Below, one piece after another: positions 26,341-37,890 of a stretch of DNA of 64,000 bases. Under the pieces are notes generated by a model. It was not told the origin of the DNA, did no database searches, and saw only the letters and a list, made by a program, of their open reading frames with translations. How positions within the stretch are numbered: position 1 is the first letter of the stretch; each line of letters opens with the position of its first letter. Position numbers and translations under genes: made by a program. The stretch is from the NCBI RefSeq assembly GCF_009908265.2, contig NZ_JAAATX020000003.1:1-64000 (forward strand). Direction: 5' to 3'. This DNA comes from Paragemmobacter amnigenus (GTDB lineage Bacteria; Pseudomonadota; Alphaproteobacteria; Rhodobacterales; Rhodobacteraceae).

Positions 26341-29138
26341 TGCCCCAGCCTTTCCAGAAGGGCAGGCACATGCACCTGATCGGATTTGTAATTCCCCGTC
26401 AGCACATGCATCACCAGATTGATCCCGAACCGGTTGGCCATCTCGCGCTGCCGCTCGCCCGCAAAACCGCGCCCCACGGGGAACATCGGCACGCCCATCC
26501 CGTCCACCGCCCAGGCCGAGGCCCAGTCGTTGCCCCCAATCACCACCGGAGTCACCCCGTCATTCAGGTTGCGGAAGGGCATCCCCTCGCGCTGCTCGGC
26601 ATCGGGGGGCGCGGCCTCCACCCAGACCGGCGCGCCACCGAAACGGCCGGGGAAATCCTGCAGCAGATAGAAGGTGCGCGTCAGCACATGGTCCTGCGGC
26701 ACCGGCTCCAGCGGCGGGATGTCCAGCCCCGCCGCGATCCGCTGCAGATGCGCGGCCTCTGCCGAACTGCCGCCTGCCCCCGCTACATCCGCATCCCGCG
26801 TGTCGAACAGGATCATCCCCCCCGTCCGCAGAAACTCGTTCAACTTGCGATAGGCATTGGCAGAGGGCAGCGATTGCCCCGTCGTGACGGGCCAGTAGAG
26901 AAAGGGAAAGAACGCCAGTTCATCCCGCTCGATATCCACGCCCACGGGCGCCTCCGGCTCGATCGCCGTGCGCTCCCACAGCCGCTCGCCCAAGCCCCGC
27001 AAACCCGCCTCGGCCACCTCGTCCACCCGTGCATCGCCGGTCAGCACATGGCCCAGAACCACCGCCGTCGTCGCCTCCAGCGCCAGCGCCTCCACCGCCG
27101 GATCGACCGGCGCGCGCCCTGCCACCTCCTGCGCCCACACATCGCCCGCACCCGCCAGCAGCGCGGCCAGCAGCACCGCCGCCGCCCCCGCCCTCGACCG
27201 CGCCCCGACCAGCCGCCCCGACAGCCACAGCGACGCCAGCACATCCACCATCAGCGCGACCAGCGCCACCGTCAGGAACCAGCCCTTCAGCACCCGCTCC
27301 GGCACGGCTTCCAACCCCTCGATCACCGTCCCCGCCGGCCACGCCGCAGGGACAAGGTCCATTCCCGCCGTCACGGCATTCAACGCCACCCGCCGCTCCG
27401 CCCCCGCATAAAGTCCGGGCTGCATCGCCACCGACGGCCCCGCGCCAAGCGCATCGGCCAGCGCCGCGCCCGCGACCCCCGCCACCTCGCCCGCATCGGC
27501 AGGCACGCCATAGGCATCCAGCACCACCTCGGGCACCCAGACCTGCCCCTCCAGATCGCCCGCCTCGGGTGTCACGGGTCGTGTCGACACCGCCAGCCGT
27601 TCCAGCATCTGCACGAACAACCCCGACAGCGGCAGGTTCGACCATTCCGCATTGGCAGTCACATGCACCAGAACCACCTGCCCCTGCCCCACCTCCTTGC
27701 GCGTTACAAGCGGCGTGCCATCCTCCAGCGCGGCAATCGTCCGTTCGGCCAGATCGGGGTCGGGCTGGGCCAGCACCTGCTCGCGCACCGCAATCTCCTC
27801 CGGCACGGCCAGCCCGTGGAAGGGCGACCCCTCGGGGAAAGGGGCCAGCGTCTTTGGCTCGCCCCAGCTCATCGCGCCGCCCACCGTCCGCCCGCCCTCG
27901 CGCAGCCTGACCGGCAACAGCGGGTCTTCGGACAGGCGCGACACCTCTGACGCCGCCAGCCGCGGCCCCGCAAAGCGCAACAGAAGCCCACCGTCATCCA
28001 GCCAGCCCAGCACCGCGTCCTGCTCCTCCTGCGTCAGCGCCGCCACATCGGCCAGCACGACGACATCCGGCCCCGCCTGCAACACATCCATCAGCGACCC
28101 GTCCACCAGATCCGCAACAGGCTCCAGCGCCTGTCGCAGGTAATGCGTGGGCGACAGCAGTTGCAGCCCCTCTTCCGCATCATCACGTCCGCCGATCAGC
28201 GCCACCTTGCGCCGCTTCAGGCTGTCATCCGCAAGACTGACCGCCCCCGCCGACCGCAGCCCCTCGACCTCGAACCGCGTGATCCGGTTTCGCAATTCGG
28301 GCGGCAGCGCCAGCGCCAGTTCCGCCCGCCCGTCCCCCGCGCCAAAGCGCAGCGCACCGCGCGCCAGTTCCCGCTCGATCCCCGCAGGGTCCGGCCCGCG
28401 CGCGATCACCGCCAGATCCAGCGCCGCCCCCGCCGGCAACCTCTGTGCCGTCAGTTGCACTGCCCCCTCGGCAAAGACCGCAGGCGCCAGCGCCACCACC
28501 GGACGCGGGCTTTCGAACACCGTCACCGCCCCCCGCGCCGCCAGCGCATCGAACAGCGCCCCGCGCCCCGCATGGTCCAACCCGTCCGACAGCCAATAGG
28601 TGTCGAACGCCCCCGCGGGCAGCGCGCGCGCCCATCCCGCCATGTCCGGCAACCACGCCTGCGGGGCCAGCGCCGCGACACGCCCCCCCACGGCATCCGC
28701 CGTCCGGAAGACCACCGCCTCGGGCGCATCGGTCAGCCGCACCACCGCAACCGCCCGCCCGTCGCGCCCCGCCTCGTCCACCAGAGCGACCGCCCGCTCC
28801 ACCCGCCGCGGCCAGTCCCGCGCATCGGCCCAGCCGCCATCCATGACCACCAGAAGCGGCCCCGTCCCCGCCTCGCGCTGCACGGGGTTCAGCACCGGCC
28901 CCGCAAAGCCCGCGATCACCGCCGCCACCGCCAGCATCCGCAGCGCCAGCAACCACCACGGCGTGCGGTCCGTCTCGGATTCCTCGTCCTTCAACCCGAG
29001 CAGCAGCGCGACGCCGGGAAACCGCCGCCGGATCGGCGCGGGCGGCACCGCCCGCAGGATCAGCCACAGCACGGGCAAGGCCACCAGCCCCCACAGCAGC
29101 AGGGGCGCGGTAAATCCGACGGGGCCAAGCATGAACAT
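26337..29138 (-). CDS. DUF4159 / BatA-like membrane protein (933 aa)
   Basis: The N-terminus has the BatA-type pattern: two helices around LRAVPPAPIRRRFPGVALLLGL. A VWA-like segment (LLVVMDGGWADARDW) lacks the usual DxSxS. After another helix near the middle comes a C-terminal DUF4159 domain (about 690-933) with FFPFLYWPVTTG, GGMILFDTRDAD and NRFGINLVMHVLTGNYKSDQVH. Probably an inner-membrane partner of MoxR and DUF58. The ATG at 29138 overlaps the DUF58 stop as TGATG; a GTG one codon earlier is the alternative. Confidence 0.85.
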   Translation of the reverse strand: MFMLGPVGFTAPLLLWGLVALPVLWLILRAVPPAPIRRRFPGVALLLGLKDEESETDRTPWWLLALRMLAVAAVIAGFAGPVLNPVQREAGTGPLLVVMDGGWADARDWPRRVERAVALVDEAGRDGRAVAVVRLTDAPEAVVFRTADAVGGRVAALAPQAWLPDMAGWARALPAGAFDTYWLSDGLDHAGRGALFDALAARGAVTVFESPRPVVALAPAVFAEGAVQLTAQRLPAGAALDLAVIARGPDPAGIERELARGALRFGAGDGRAELALALPPELRNRITRFEVEGLRSAGAVSLADDSLKRRKVALIGGRDDAEEGLQLLSPTHYLRQALEPVADLVDGSLMDVLQAGPDVVVLADVAALTQEEQDAVLGWLDDGGLLLRFAGPRLAASEVSRLSEDPLLPVRLREGGRTVGGAMSWGEPKTLAPFPEGSPFHGLAVPEEIAVREQVLAQPDPDLAERTIAALEDGTPLVTRKEVGQGQVVLVHVTANAEWSNLPLSGLFVQMLERLAVSTRPVTPEAGDLEGQVWVPEVVLDAYGVPADAGEVAGVAGAALADALGAGPSVAMQPGLYAGAERRVALNAVTAGMDLVPAAWPAGTVIEGLEAVPERVLKGWFLTVALVALMVDVLASLWLSGRLVGARSRAGAAAVLLAALLAGAGDVWAQEVAGRAPVDPAVEALALEATTAVVLGHVLTGDARVDEVAEAGLRGLGERLWERTAIEPEAPVGVDIERDELAFFPFLYWPVTTGQSLPSANAYRKLNEFLRTGGMILFDTRDADVAGAGGSSAEAAHLQRIAAGLDIPPLEPVPQDHVLTRTFYLLQDFPGRFGGAPVWVEAAPPDAEQREGMPFRNLNDGVTPVVIGGNDWASAWAVDGMGVPMFPVGRGFAGERQREMANRFGINLVMHVLTGNYKSDQVHVPALLERLGQ

Positions 29139-30007
29139 CACCGCCCCCCTTCCAGCGCGCGATAGAGCCACAGCAGCGCCGGTTGCGCCGCCTGTCCCGT
29201 GTGATGGGTCGTGTAATGCCACCCCACCGCACGGGCCAGCATGGCCAGCCGGTCCTTCCGCTCTTCCAGCCGCGCCAGATAGCGCGCCCTCAGATCGCCG
29301 GCCCGCAGCGTCTCGTGCCGCACGGTCCCGCCCATGGATTCAAAAATCGTCCGCCCGTCGAAGGGAAACTCCTCCTCGGCGGGGTCCAGCACCTGCACCA
29401 GCGCCCCCCGTGCCCCCAGATCCGACGCGCGGCCCAGCGCCGCCTCGACCCCCGCAAGATCGCCCATGAAATCCGACAGGAATACCGCGCGCCCGTGGCT
29501 TGCGATTCCGCCCGCATCGGGCACGCCGTAATCCGCCCCGTCCTCGGCCAGCCCGTCCAGCAGGCGCAGAAGCTGCCCCCGCCCGGGGCGCGGCGGCACA
29601 CCGCCGCCCGCCAGCCCGACCCGCTCCCCCCCGCGCAACAAAAGCACCGCCACCGCCATCGCCAGAAGCCGCGCGCGATCACCCTTCGTCACCCGCCCCT
29701 TCGCGCCCGAAAAGGCCATCGACCGCGCCGGATCGACCCACAGCGTCACCGACTGCGCCGCCTGCCATTCGCGTTCCCGCACAAAGGTCGCATCCGACCG
29801 CGCCGACCGCCGCCAATCCACCATCCGCGCGGAATCCCCCGCATGGGTGGGCCGGTACTGCCAGAACTCGTCTCCCTGCCCCGCCCGCCTGCGACCGTGC
29901 TCGCCCAGCATGATCGTGGATGCCAGCAACTCCGCCTCCGCCAGCAAGGGCGGCAGCGAAGCGCCCAGCGTTTCCGCCCGCGTCCGAAGATCGGTCAGAT
30001 CCGTCAC
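29138..30007 (-). CDS. DUF58 domain protein of the MoxR operon
   Basis: A 289-residue cytosolic protein with the DUF58 signature: GEHGRRRAGQGDEFWQYRPT, AGDSARMVDWRRSARSD and a VWA-like core (VTLWVDPARSMAF). DUF58 proteins are regular partners of MoxR ATPases. The start is GTG 30007, overlapping the moxR stop as GTGA; the far end overlaps the DUF4159 gene. The four genes are therefore translationally chained. Confidence 0.9.
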   Translation of the reverse strand: MTDLTDLRTRAETLGASLPPLLAEAELLASTIMLGEHGRRRAGQGDEFWQYRPTHAGDSARMVDWRRSARSDATFVREREWQAAQSVTLWVDPARSMAFSGAKGRVTKGDRARLLAMAVAVLLLRGGERVGLAGGGVPPRPGRGQLLRLLDGLAEDGADYGVPDAGGIASHGRAVFLSDFMGDLAGVEAALGRASDLGARGALVQVLDPAEEEFPFDGRTIFESMGGTVRHETLRAGDLRARYLARLEERKDRLAMLARAVGWHYTTHHTGQAAQPALLWLYRALEGGR

Positions 30008-31008
30008 GCCGCCGCCTCGAGACCCAGCACCCGCTGCGCCGTCCGGTCGATGATGCCCGCAAGGCTTTCCCCCCGCGCCCGCGCCGCAAAGGATAGCGCC
30101 ATCCGGTGCGTCAGCACCGGCCGCGCCAGTGCCGCCACATCCGCCACCGAAGGCGCCAGCCGCCCGTCAAGCAGCGCCCGCGCCCTGACCGTCAGCATCA
30201 AAGCCTGCGCCGCCCGCGGCCCCGGCCCCCAGCTTAGGGAATCCGCCAGTTCGCGCCCCTCGGGCTCCCCCGGACGGCAGGCCCGCACAAGGTCCAGAAT
30301 GGCCTCCACCACCTGATCCCCCACCGGCATCCGCCTGAGCACGCCCTGCGCCGCGATCAGCTCTTCGGCAGAAAACACCTGATGCGCCTCCGCCTCCTCG
30401 GCCCCCGTGGTGGCGATCAGGATATCCCGCTCGGTCGCCCGCGTCGGATATTCCACATCGACCTGCACGAGGAACCGGTCCAACTGCGCCTCGGGCAGGG
30501 GATAGGTCCCCTCCTGCTCGATCGGGTTCTGCGTCGCCAGCACATGGAACGGCCGCCCCAGCGGGCGATGCTCGCCCGCAATCGTCACCTCGCGCTCCTG
30601 CATCGCCTGCAAGAGCGCCGACTGCGTCCGCGGCGACGCGCGGTTGATCTCGTCCGCCATCAAGAGCTGGCAGAAGACCGGCCCCTCGATGAAGCGGAAC
30701 GCGCGGCTGCCATCCGCCGCCGTCTCCAGCACCTCGGACCCCAGAATGTCGGCAGGCATCAGGTCCGGCGTGAACTGCACGCGGTTCCCCTTCAGGCCCA
30801 TGACAGTGGACAGCGTATCGACCAGCCGCGTCTTGCCCAGCCCCGGCAGACCGACCAGCAGCGCATGCCCCCCGCAGAGCATCGAGGCCAGCACAAGGTC
30901 CACCACCCGCTCCTGCCCGATGAAGCGGCGGTTGATCGATGCCTTGGCGGAACCCAGCCGCGCCCCCAGCTCTTCGATACGCGCGACGAGTTCGGGTCCT
31001 TCGGCCAT
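30004..31008 (-). CDS. MoxR-family AAA+ ATPase
   Basis: A 334-residue AAA+ chaperone-like ATPase. Walker A is GLPGLGKT (53-60), Walker B LLMADEINRASPRTQSALL, sensor 1 VLATQNPIEQEGTYPLPEAQLDRF. MoxR proteins remodel or mature partner proteins, here presumably the DUF58 and VWA-like neighbours. ATG 31008 is used; the open frame continues upstream without family similarity. It is divergent from the DUF1285 gene across an 83-base gap. Confidence 0.93.
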   Translation of the reverse strand: MAEGPELVARIEELGARLGSAKASINRRFIGQERVVDLVLASMLCGGHALLVGLPGLGKTRLVDTLSTVMGLKGNRVQFTPDLMPADILGSEVLETAADGSRAFRFIEGPVFCQLLMADEINRASPRTQSALLQAMQEREVTIAGEHRPLGRPFHVLATQNPIEQEGTYPLPEAQLDRFLVQVDVEYPTRATERDILIATTGAEEAEAHQVFSAEELIAAQGVLRRMPVGDQVVEAILDLVRACRPGEPEGRELADSLSWGPGPRAAQALMLTVRARALLDGRLAPSVADVAALARPVLTHRMALSFAARARGESLAGIIDRTAQRVLGLEAAA

Positions 31009-31091
31009 GACAATGCTCCTCAAGCGGCTATATGGTCCATTAGACCCAACTATCCCGCGCGGCACAAATGACAAAACAGACCGGGGCACAA

Positions 31092-31667
31092 ATGATCGTG
31101 AAACCATCCGCCGAAGGACTGGCCGCCTCGGCACAGGCCGCGACGCAGAAAGGCCCGCCCCCCGTCCACCTGTGGAACCCGCCCTTCTGCGGCGACATCG
31201 ACATGCGGATCGCCCGCGACGGGACATGGTTCTATCAGGGCACCCCAATCGGCCGCCCCGCGCTGGTCAAACTCTTCTCCGGCATCCTGAAACGCGAGGG
31301 CGACCGCTACTTCCTCGTCACCCCCGTGGAAAAGGTGGGCATCACCGTGGACGACGCCCCCTTCGTCGCGGTGGATTTCGACGTGACGGGCGACGGCGCC
31401 GACCAGCGCCTCACCTTCACCACGCAGGTGGGCGACAGCGTGACCCTCGACGATGACCACCCCCTGCGGGTCGACCGCGATCCCGCCACGGGCGAGCCTG
31501 CCCCCTACCTCCACATCCGGCGGGATCTGTGGGCCCTGATCGACCGCAAATCCTTCTATCGCCTCGTCGATCTGTGCAAACACGATCAGTTTCAGGGAAA
31601 AGACTGGTTTGGTATCCGGTCATCGGGCAGGTTCTTCCCGATGATTCCCTCGGAAGACCTCACCTGA
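31092..31667 (+). CDS. DUF1285 family protein
   Basis: A 191-residue protein of the DUF1285 family, recognised by PPVHLWNPPFCGDIDMRIARDGTWFYQGTPIGR and VRDRKSFYRLV-like end. Function unknown; structures of the family show a two-domain beta fold. Start ATG 31092 is chosen by family length, but an in-frame ATG at 31068 is possible. Both ATGs sit in the same context, GGCACAAATGA, which is directly repeated. The stop is followed immediately by the ATG of the isomerase gene. Confidence 0.85.
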   Translation: MIVKPSAEGLAASAQAATQKGPPPVHLWNPPFCGDIDMRIARDGTWFYQGTPIGRPALVKLFSGILKREGDRYFLVTPVEKVGITVDDAPFVAVDFDVTGDGADQRLTFTTQVGDSVTLDDDHPLRVDRDPATGEPAPYLHIRRDLWALIDRKSFYRLVDLCKHDQFQGKDWFGIRSSGRFFPMIPSEDLT

Positions 31668-32444
31668 ATGCCCCGTTTCGCCGCGAATGTGACGATGCTC
31701 TTCACCGAAGTCCCGATGCTCGCCCGCCCCGATCTGGCGCGCGAGGCGGGATTTGACGGGGTCGAGGCGCTGTTTCCCTACGACCATCCGGTGAAGGACT
31801 GGCAAAGCGCGCTGGCGGGCCTGCCGCTCGCGCTTCTCAACACCCATCCGGGCGACTGGGGCGCGGGCGACCGCGGCCACGCCGCCGTCCCCGGCGCGGA
31901 AGAGACGTTCCGCACCTCCTTCCTGCGCGCCCTCGACCTTGCCGGCCAGCTTGGCGCGTCGCGCATCCACGTCATGGCCGGCGTCGCCCGCGGCGAACAG
32001 GCCGAGGCGACCTATCGCGACAACCTCGCCTGGGCCGCCGCACAGGCGCCCGACCTGCAGCTGACGATCGAACCGCTGAACCCCGACGACATGCCGGGCT
32101 ATTTTCTCAACGATTTCGATCAGGCCGCGCGGATCGTCGACGACCTTGCCCTGCCCAATCTGGGCATCCAGTTCGACCTGTGGCACGCGGCGCGCATCCA
32201 TGGCGACGCCGATGCCGTCTGGGCGCGCCACAAGGCCCGCGTGAACCACATCCAGATCGCGGGCTTTCCGAACCGCAACGAACCCGGCGGCGGCGGCTTC
32301 GACCTGACGGGGCTATGCACCGAGCTTGACGCGACCGGCTACGACGGCTGGGTCAGCGCCGAATACCTGCCCGCCCGCGCGACGGTGCACGGGCTCATGT
32401 GGCTCAACGCGCTCAAGGGGCGGGCGCGTCTGATCGGGGCGTGA
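31668..32444 (+). CDS. hyi: Hydroxypyruvate isomerase-like TIM-barrel protein
   Basis: A 258-residue AP-endonuclease-2-type TIM barrel of the Hyi/OtnI family, which interconverts hydroxypyruvate and tartronate semialdehyde or acts on related keto-sugars. Visible metal-site phrases: [45 protein letters not shown] and a late Glu in VSAEYLP. The start abuts the DUF1285 stop (TGAATG). The glyoxylate made by the window's glycolate oxidase feeds the same pathway, but the genes are not linked. Confidence 0.85.
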   Translation: MPRFAANVTMLFTEVPMLARPDLAREAGFDGVEALFPYDHPVKDWQSALAGLPLALLNTHPGDWGAGDRGHAAVPGAEETFRTSFLRALDLAGQLGASRIHVMAGVARGEQAEATYRDNLAWAAAQAPDLQLTIEPLNPDDMPGYFLNDFDQAARIVDDLALPNLGIQFDLWHAARIHGDADAVWARHKARVNHIQIAGFPNRNEPGGGGFDLTGLCTELDATGYDGWVSAEYLPARATVHGLMWLNALKGRARLIGA

Positions 32445-32518
32445 CGCCACAGCCGCCCCCCCTTGCCCCCCGCGCGCCAGCGGATAGAATGGCGGCGCTT
32501 GAAGGAAAGGTAGCCCAA

Positions 32519-32704
32519 ATGCCCATCGACGCCCCCGAAACCGAAGTCGTCACCATATGGAAAGTGGCCTGCGACGGGGGCGAAGGCGCGCTTGGCCATC
32601 CCCGCGTCTGGCTGACGATTCCGCAGGACACCGGCTGGGTCGAATGCGGCTATTGCGACAAGCGCTACGTCATCGACCGCGACCACGCCCACGACGACCA
32701 CTGA
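32519..32704 (+). CDS. Zinc-finger protein of the NDUFS6 (complex I) type
   Basis: A 61-residue protein with one zinc site C18-x8-H27-x15-C43-x2-C46 and the phrases [18 protein letters not shown] and [14 protein letters not shown]. This is the CHCC zinc finger of the mitochondrial complex I subunit NDUFS6, whose alphaproteobacterial homologues are accessory subunits in Paracoccus-type complex I. ATG 32519 follows GAAGGAAAGG; an earlier in-frame ATG at 32489 lacks such a site. Its stop lies 4 bases before a hairpin array. No other complex I gene is near. Confidence 0.85.
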   Translation: MPIDAPETEVVTIWKVACDGGEGALGHPRVWLTIPQDTGWVECGYCDKRYVIDRDHAHDDH

Positions 32705-32708
32705 CGAA

Positions 32709-32834
32709 GAAATTTCTGGCGAAATTTCCTCTCCCGATCCTTCTCGCGAAGGATCGCCCCAGCCCGATTTTTCGCCAGAAAAATCGCCTCCAAGAATTTT
32801 CGCCAGAAAATTCTTGCCCCCGCTTGACGCAAGC
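32709..32834. repeat. Tandem hairpin array A (four hairpins with a constant apex, plus a fifth)
   Basis: Hairpins: 32709-32728 (GAAATTTC, TGGC, GAAATTTC), 32735-32756 (CGATCCTTC, TCGC, GAAGGATCG), 32765-32786 (CGATTTTTC, GCCA, GAAAAATCG), 32791-32816 (11-pair stem, GCCA). The apex reads TTCTGGCGAA, TTCTCGCGAA, then twice its reverse complement TTCGCCAGAA. Stems share no sequence. A fifth, GCTTG-ACG-CAAGC (32822-32834), carries the apex word of array B. It is AT-rich against a very GC-rich background and follows the NDUFS6-type gene. Confidence 0.85.
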
Positions 32835-32858
32835 CCCGCGCCGGTGCAGCGTGACGCC

Positions 32859-32909
32859 ATGCTGAACCGTATCGCCACCGCCTCGTATTACTTTACCGAC
32901 GCTTCATAG
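32859..32909 (+). CDS. Possible micro-ORF (16 aa)
   Basis: A 16-codon frame, MLNRIATASYYFTDAS, just after hairpin array A and 95 bases before the acetyltransferase start. It has aromatic residues in the middle, as in leader peptides, but there is no clear ribosome site and no conserved partner known to me. Listed as a candidate only. Confidence 0.3.
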   Translation: MLNRIATASYYFTDAS

Positions 32910-33004
32910 GCGGCCGGTCAGCGTTTCTTGCACAAACCAGACCAGATAGGCCGCCCCTGCGGGTGGTCGGTCAAACTCTCTCGCAGCGGCGGCGGGAGAT
33001 GACC

Positions 33005-33430
33005 ATGAAAACCGAAATCCGCGCCGAAATCCGCCTCGCCACCCCCGACGACCTGCCCGCGCTGCACGCCCTGTCGCAGCAGCTCGCCGCCCATCTGGGC
33101 GACGCCCCGCGCAGCGCCGAAACCCTGCACCGCGACGCCTTCATCCTGCCCGGCACCCGCGTTCTCGTCGCGCGGCAGGCGGGCGAAACCGTGGGCTACG
33201 TCCTGATGCGCCTGACCCGCGATCCGCTGACATGGCGCATGGGATACGAGATCACAGACCTCTTCGTGGACCATCCCCACCGCAACCGCGGCATGGGCCG
33301 CCGCCTGATCGGTGCCGCCCGCCTCCTGGCCCAGGCCGAAGGCCGCGCCACCCTTGCCATCACCCCCGGCATGGCCGCGCTCACCGCCCATCTCGGCGCC
33401 GCCCGCGCCCTGCCTCTGGCACTGGCCTGA
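33005..33430 (+). CDS. GNAT-family N-acetyltransferase
   Basis: A 141-residue acetyl-CoA-dependent acetyltransferase. It shows IRLATPDDLPALHALSQQ at the front, VGYVLMRLTRD, and the acetyl-CoA phrase VDHPHRNRGMGRRLIGAA. Substrate unknown. The in-frame ATG at 32999 is too close to GGGAG; ATG 33005 has proper spacing. It ends 55 bases before polA. Confidence 0.85.
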   Translation: MKTEIRAEIRLATPDDLPALHALSQQLAAHLGDAPRSAETLHRDAFILPGTRVLVARQAGETVGYVLMRLTRDPLTWRMGYEITDLFVDHPHRNRGMGRRLIGAARLLAQAEGRATLAITPGMAALTAHLGAARALPLALA

Positions 33431-33485
33431 CGGGGGGGATCATGCGATACCTCCCCCCGACTCCACGCGACAAGGGATGCACCAG

Positions 33486-36304
<2,819 letters not shown>

Positions 36305-36323
<19 letters not shown>

Positions 36324-36883
36324 AACCGCCCGCCCCCCTGACCTTCGCCACGCCCGAGGAATGGAACTTCTGGCTCTCCATGCGCCATGACAAGGCGGCC
36401 GAGGCATGGCTGCGCCTTGCCCGCAAATCCACCGGCACCGCCTCCATCGACTGGGAACAGGCCTTGGAAGAGGCGCTGGTCTGGGGCTGGGTCGATGCCC
36501 AGAAGAAACCCGACGGCCCCGACCACATGCTCCACCGCTTCACCCCCCGCCGCCCTGCCAGCCCATGGACGGCCAAATCCCGCGCCACGGCAGAAAGGCT
36601 CATCGCGGGCGGCTGGATGGAAGCCCCCGGCCTTGCCGAAGTCGCCCGCGCCCAAGGTGACGGCCGCTGGGACGCCGCCTATGCGGCGGAAAAGCCCAGC
36701 GAGATTCCCGACGACTTCCTCACCGCCCTCGCCGCCGCCCCCGCAGCCGCCCAGACCGCCTTCGCCGCCCTGCCCGCCAAACCCCGCGCCGCACTTGCCT
36801 TCCGTCTTGCCACCGCCAAAACGCCCAAGGCCCGCGCCCGCCGCATCGCGGATTTCATCGCGTCACTCGCAGACGGCCCGTGA
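36305..36883 (+). CDS. YdeI-like (bacteriocin-protection/DUF1801-type) protein
   Basis: A 192-residue protein with the YdeI/OmpD-associated family pattern: FATPEEWNFWL, AEAWLRLARKSTG, SIDWEQALEEALVWGWVD and the C-terminal LATAKTPKARARRI. These proteins are linked to antimicrobial peptide tolerance in some bacteria; the mechanism is unclear. ATG 36305 overlaps the polA end by 19 bases, implying cotranscription. Confidence 0.8.
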
Positions 36884-36905
36884 CCGCCCCCCGCGGCACA
36901 GCCGA

Positions 36906-36923
36906 TTTACGTAATTTACGTAA
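36906..36923. repeat. Doublet of TTTACGTAA
   Basis: Two adjacent copies of the 9-mer TTTACGTAA, each containing the palindrome TTACGTAA, between the convergent YdeI-like and sulfotransferase genes. The same TTACGTAA palindrome occurs at 45387-45394 between atpE and atpX. Could be a terminator-like AT stem or a protein site. Confidence 0.4.
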
Positions 36924-36926
36924 ACC

Positions 36927-37745
36927 TCAATCGCCCAATTTGGCGTGGACCTCGTCAAGATCGATCTCGCCCTTGGGCATCTTGTTGGCCGGATTGTCGA
37001 AATCATATTTGAACAGCTGGAAATCGCGCTTGTAGATCTCCCAGACCAGATGGCGCGACAGATCGTCGAAATAATCCTCGACCGGATGCAGCCGCTTTGG
37101 CCCGTGGCCCTCGCTTTCATTGAACTTCGGGATCGCCTTCAGATCGACGGGATGGCGCGTGGCGATATTGTCCAGCACGACCTGCATCCCCGCATCGAAC
37201 CGCTCGGTAAAGAAGATGTGGTCATACCGCCCCCCGTTCACGATGAAGGTCGAGATATGCCCCGACATCGCCGACCAGTGGATGTCCGGCTCCATCGGCT
37301 TGCGAAATCGGATGGTATCGCGCGCGAACAGAAGAAAGCGGCGGAAGGACGCGATCTGGTCGAACTCCTGCCTGCCGTCATCACCGCCGACCTGTACCCC
37401 GTATTTCTGCACCAGCATCGGCACGAGATTGCCGCGATAGCGTTTGCCGTTCCTCTGGATGCCGCAGATCTTGTCGAAGAACGAGGACAGGATGCGGGTA
37501 TAGGGATTGCGGACACAGGTGAAGGCAAAGGACTTGTGCGCCTTGACGTTCGCCTCGATCAGGGGCTGGCTTTCCTCCTGCGCCCATTTGTGCAGGCCCG
37601 CCGTGCTGTCATGGATGTCGCCCTCGAAAAAGCGGCCATGGTCGGAATAGAACATGATCTGCCCGATGGACGAACAGGCGCATTTCGGCACCACGCGATA
37701 GACCACGCTCTCGCTTTCCGTCATCCATGTGCCGGGAAACCCCAT
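36927..37745 (-). CDS. Sulfotransferase (Sulfotransfer_2 type)
   Basis: A 272-residue PAPS-dependent sulfotransferase, probably acting on a carbohydrate. The 5'-phosphosulfate-binding phrase VVPKCACSS is at 18-26 and the 3'-phosphate phrase CVRNPYTRILSSF at 77-89. ATG 37745 has GGAGG eight bases ahead; the ATG 54 bases further up lacks a ribosome site. It is divergent from a GT14-like glycosyltransferase, which suggests joint synthesis and sulfation of a surface polysaccharide. Confidence 0.85.
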   Translation of the reverse strand: MGFPGTWMTESESVVYRVVPKCACSSIGQIMFYSDHGRFFEGDIHDSTAGLHKWAQEESQPLIEANVKAHKSFAFTCVRNPYTRILSSFFDKICGIQRNGKRYRGNLVPMLVQKYGVQVGGDDGRQEFDQIASFRRFLLFARDTIRFRKPMEPDIHWSAMSGHISTFIVNGGRYDHIFFTERFDAGMQVVLDNIATRHPVDLKAIPKFNESEGHGPKRLHPVEDYFDDLSRHLVWEIYKRDFQLFKYDFDNPANKMPKGEIDLDEVHAKLGD

Positions 37746-37890
37746 AACTCGTGCCTCCAAATACCGGGCGTTCTTGCGTGCCCTTGGCCCAATGGGCACA
37801 AAAAAGCAAAGAAAACCCGTTCATTCAATGTCCGTTGATGCTATTTGTCCCCTCAGTGACACTTAGTCCACCGTAAGTTCCAAGGGTCGA

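Noticed and set aside
32709-32834. Integron attC sites or a phage attachment site
   Set aside because: No integrase or gene cassettes are near, and the core attC bases (GTTRRRY) are absent.
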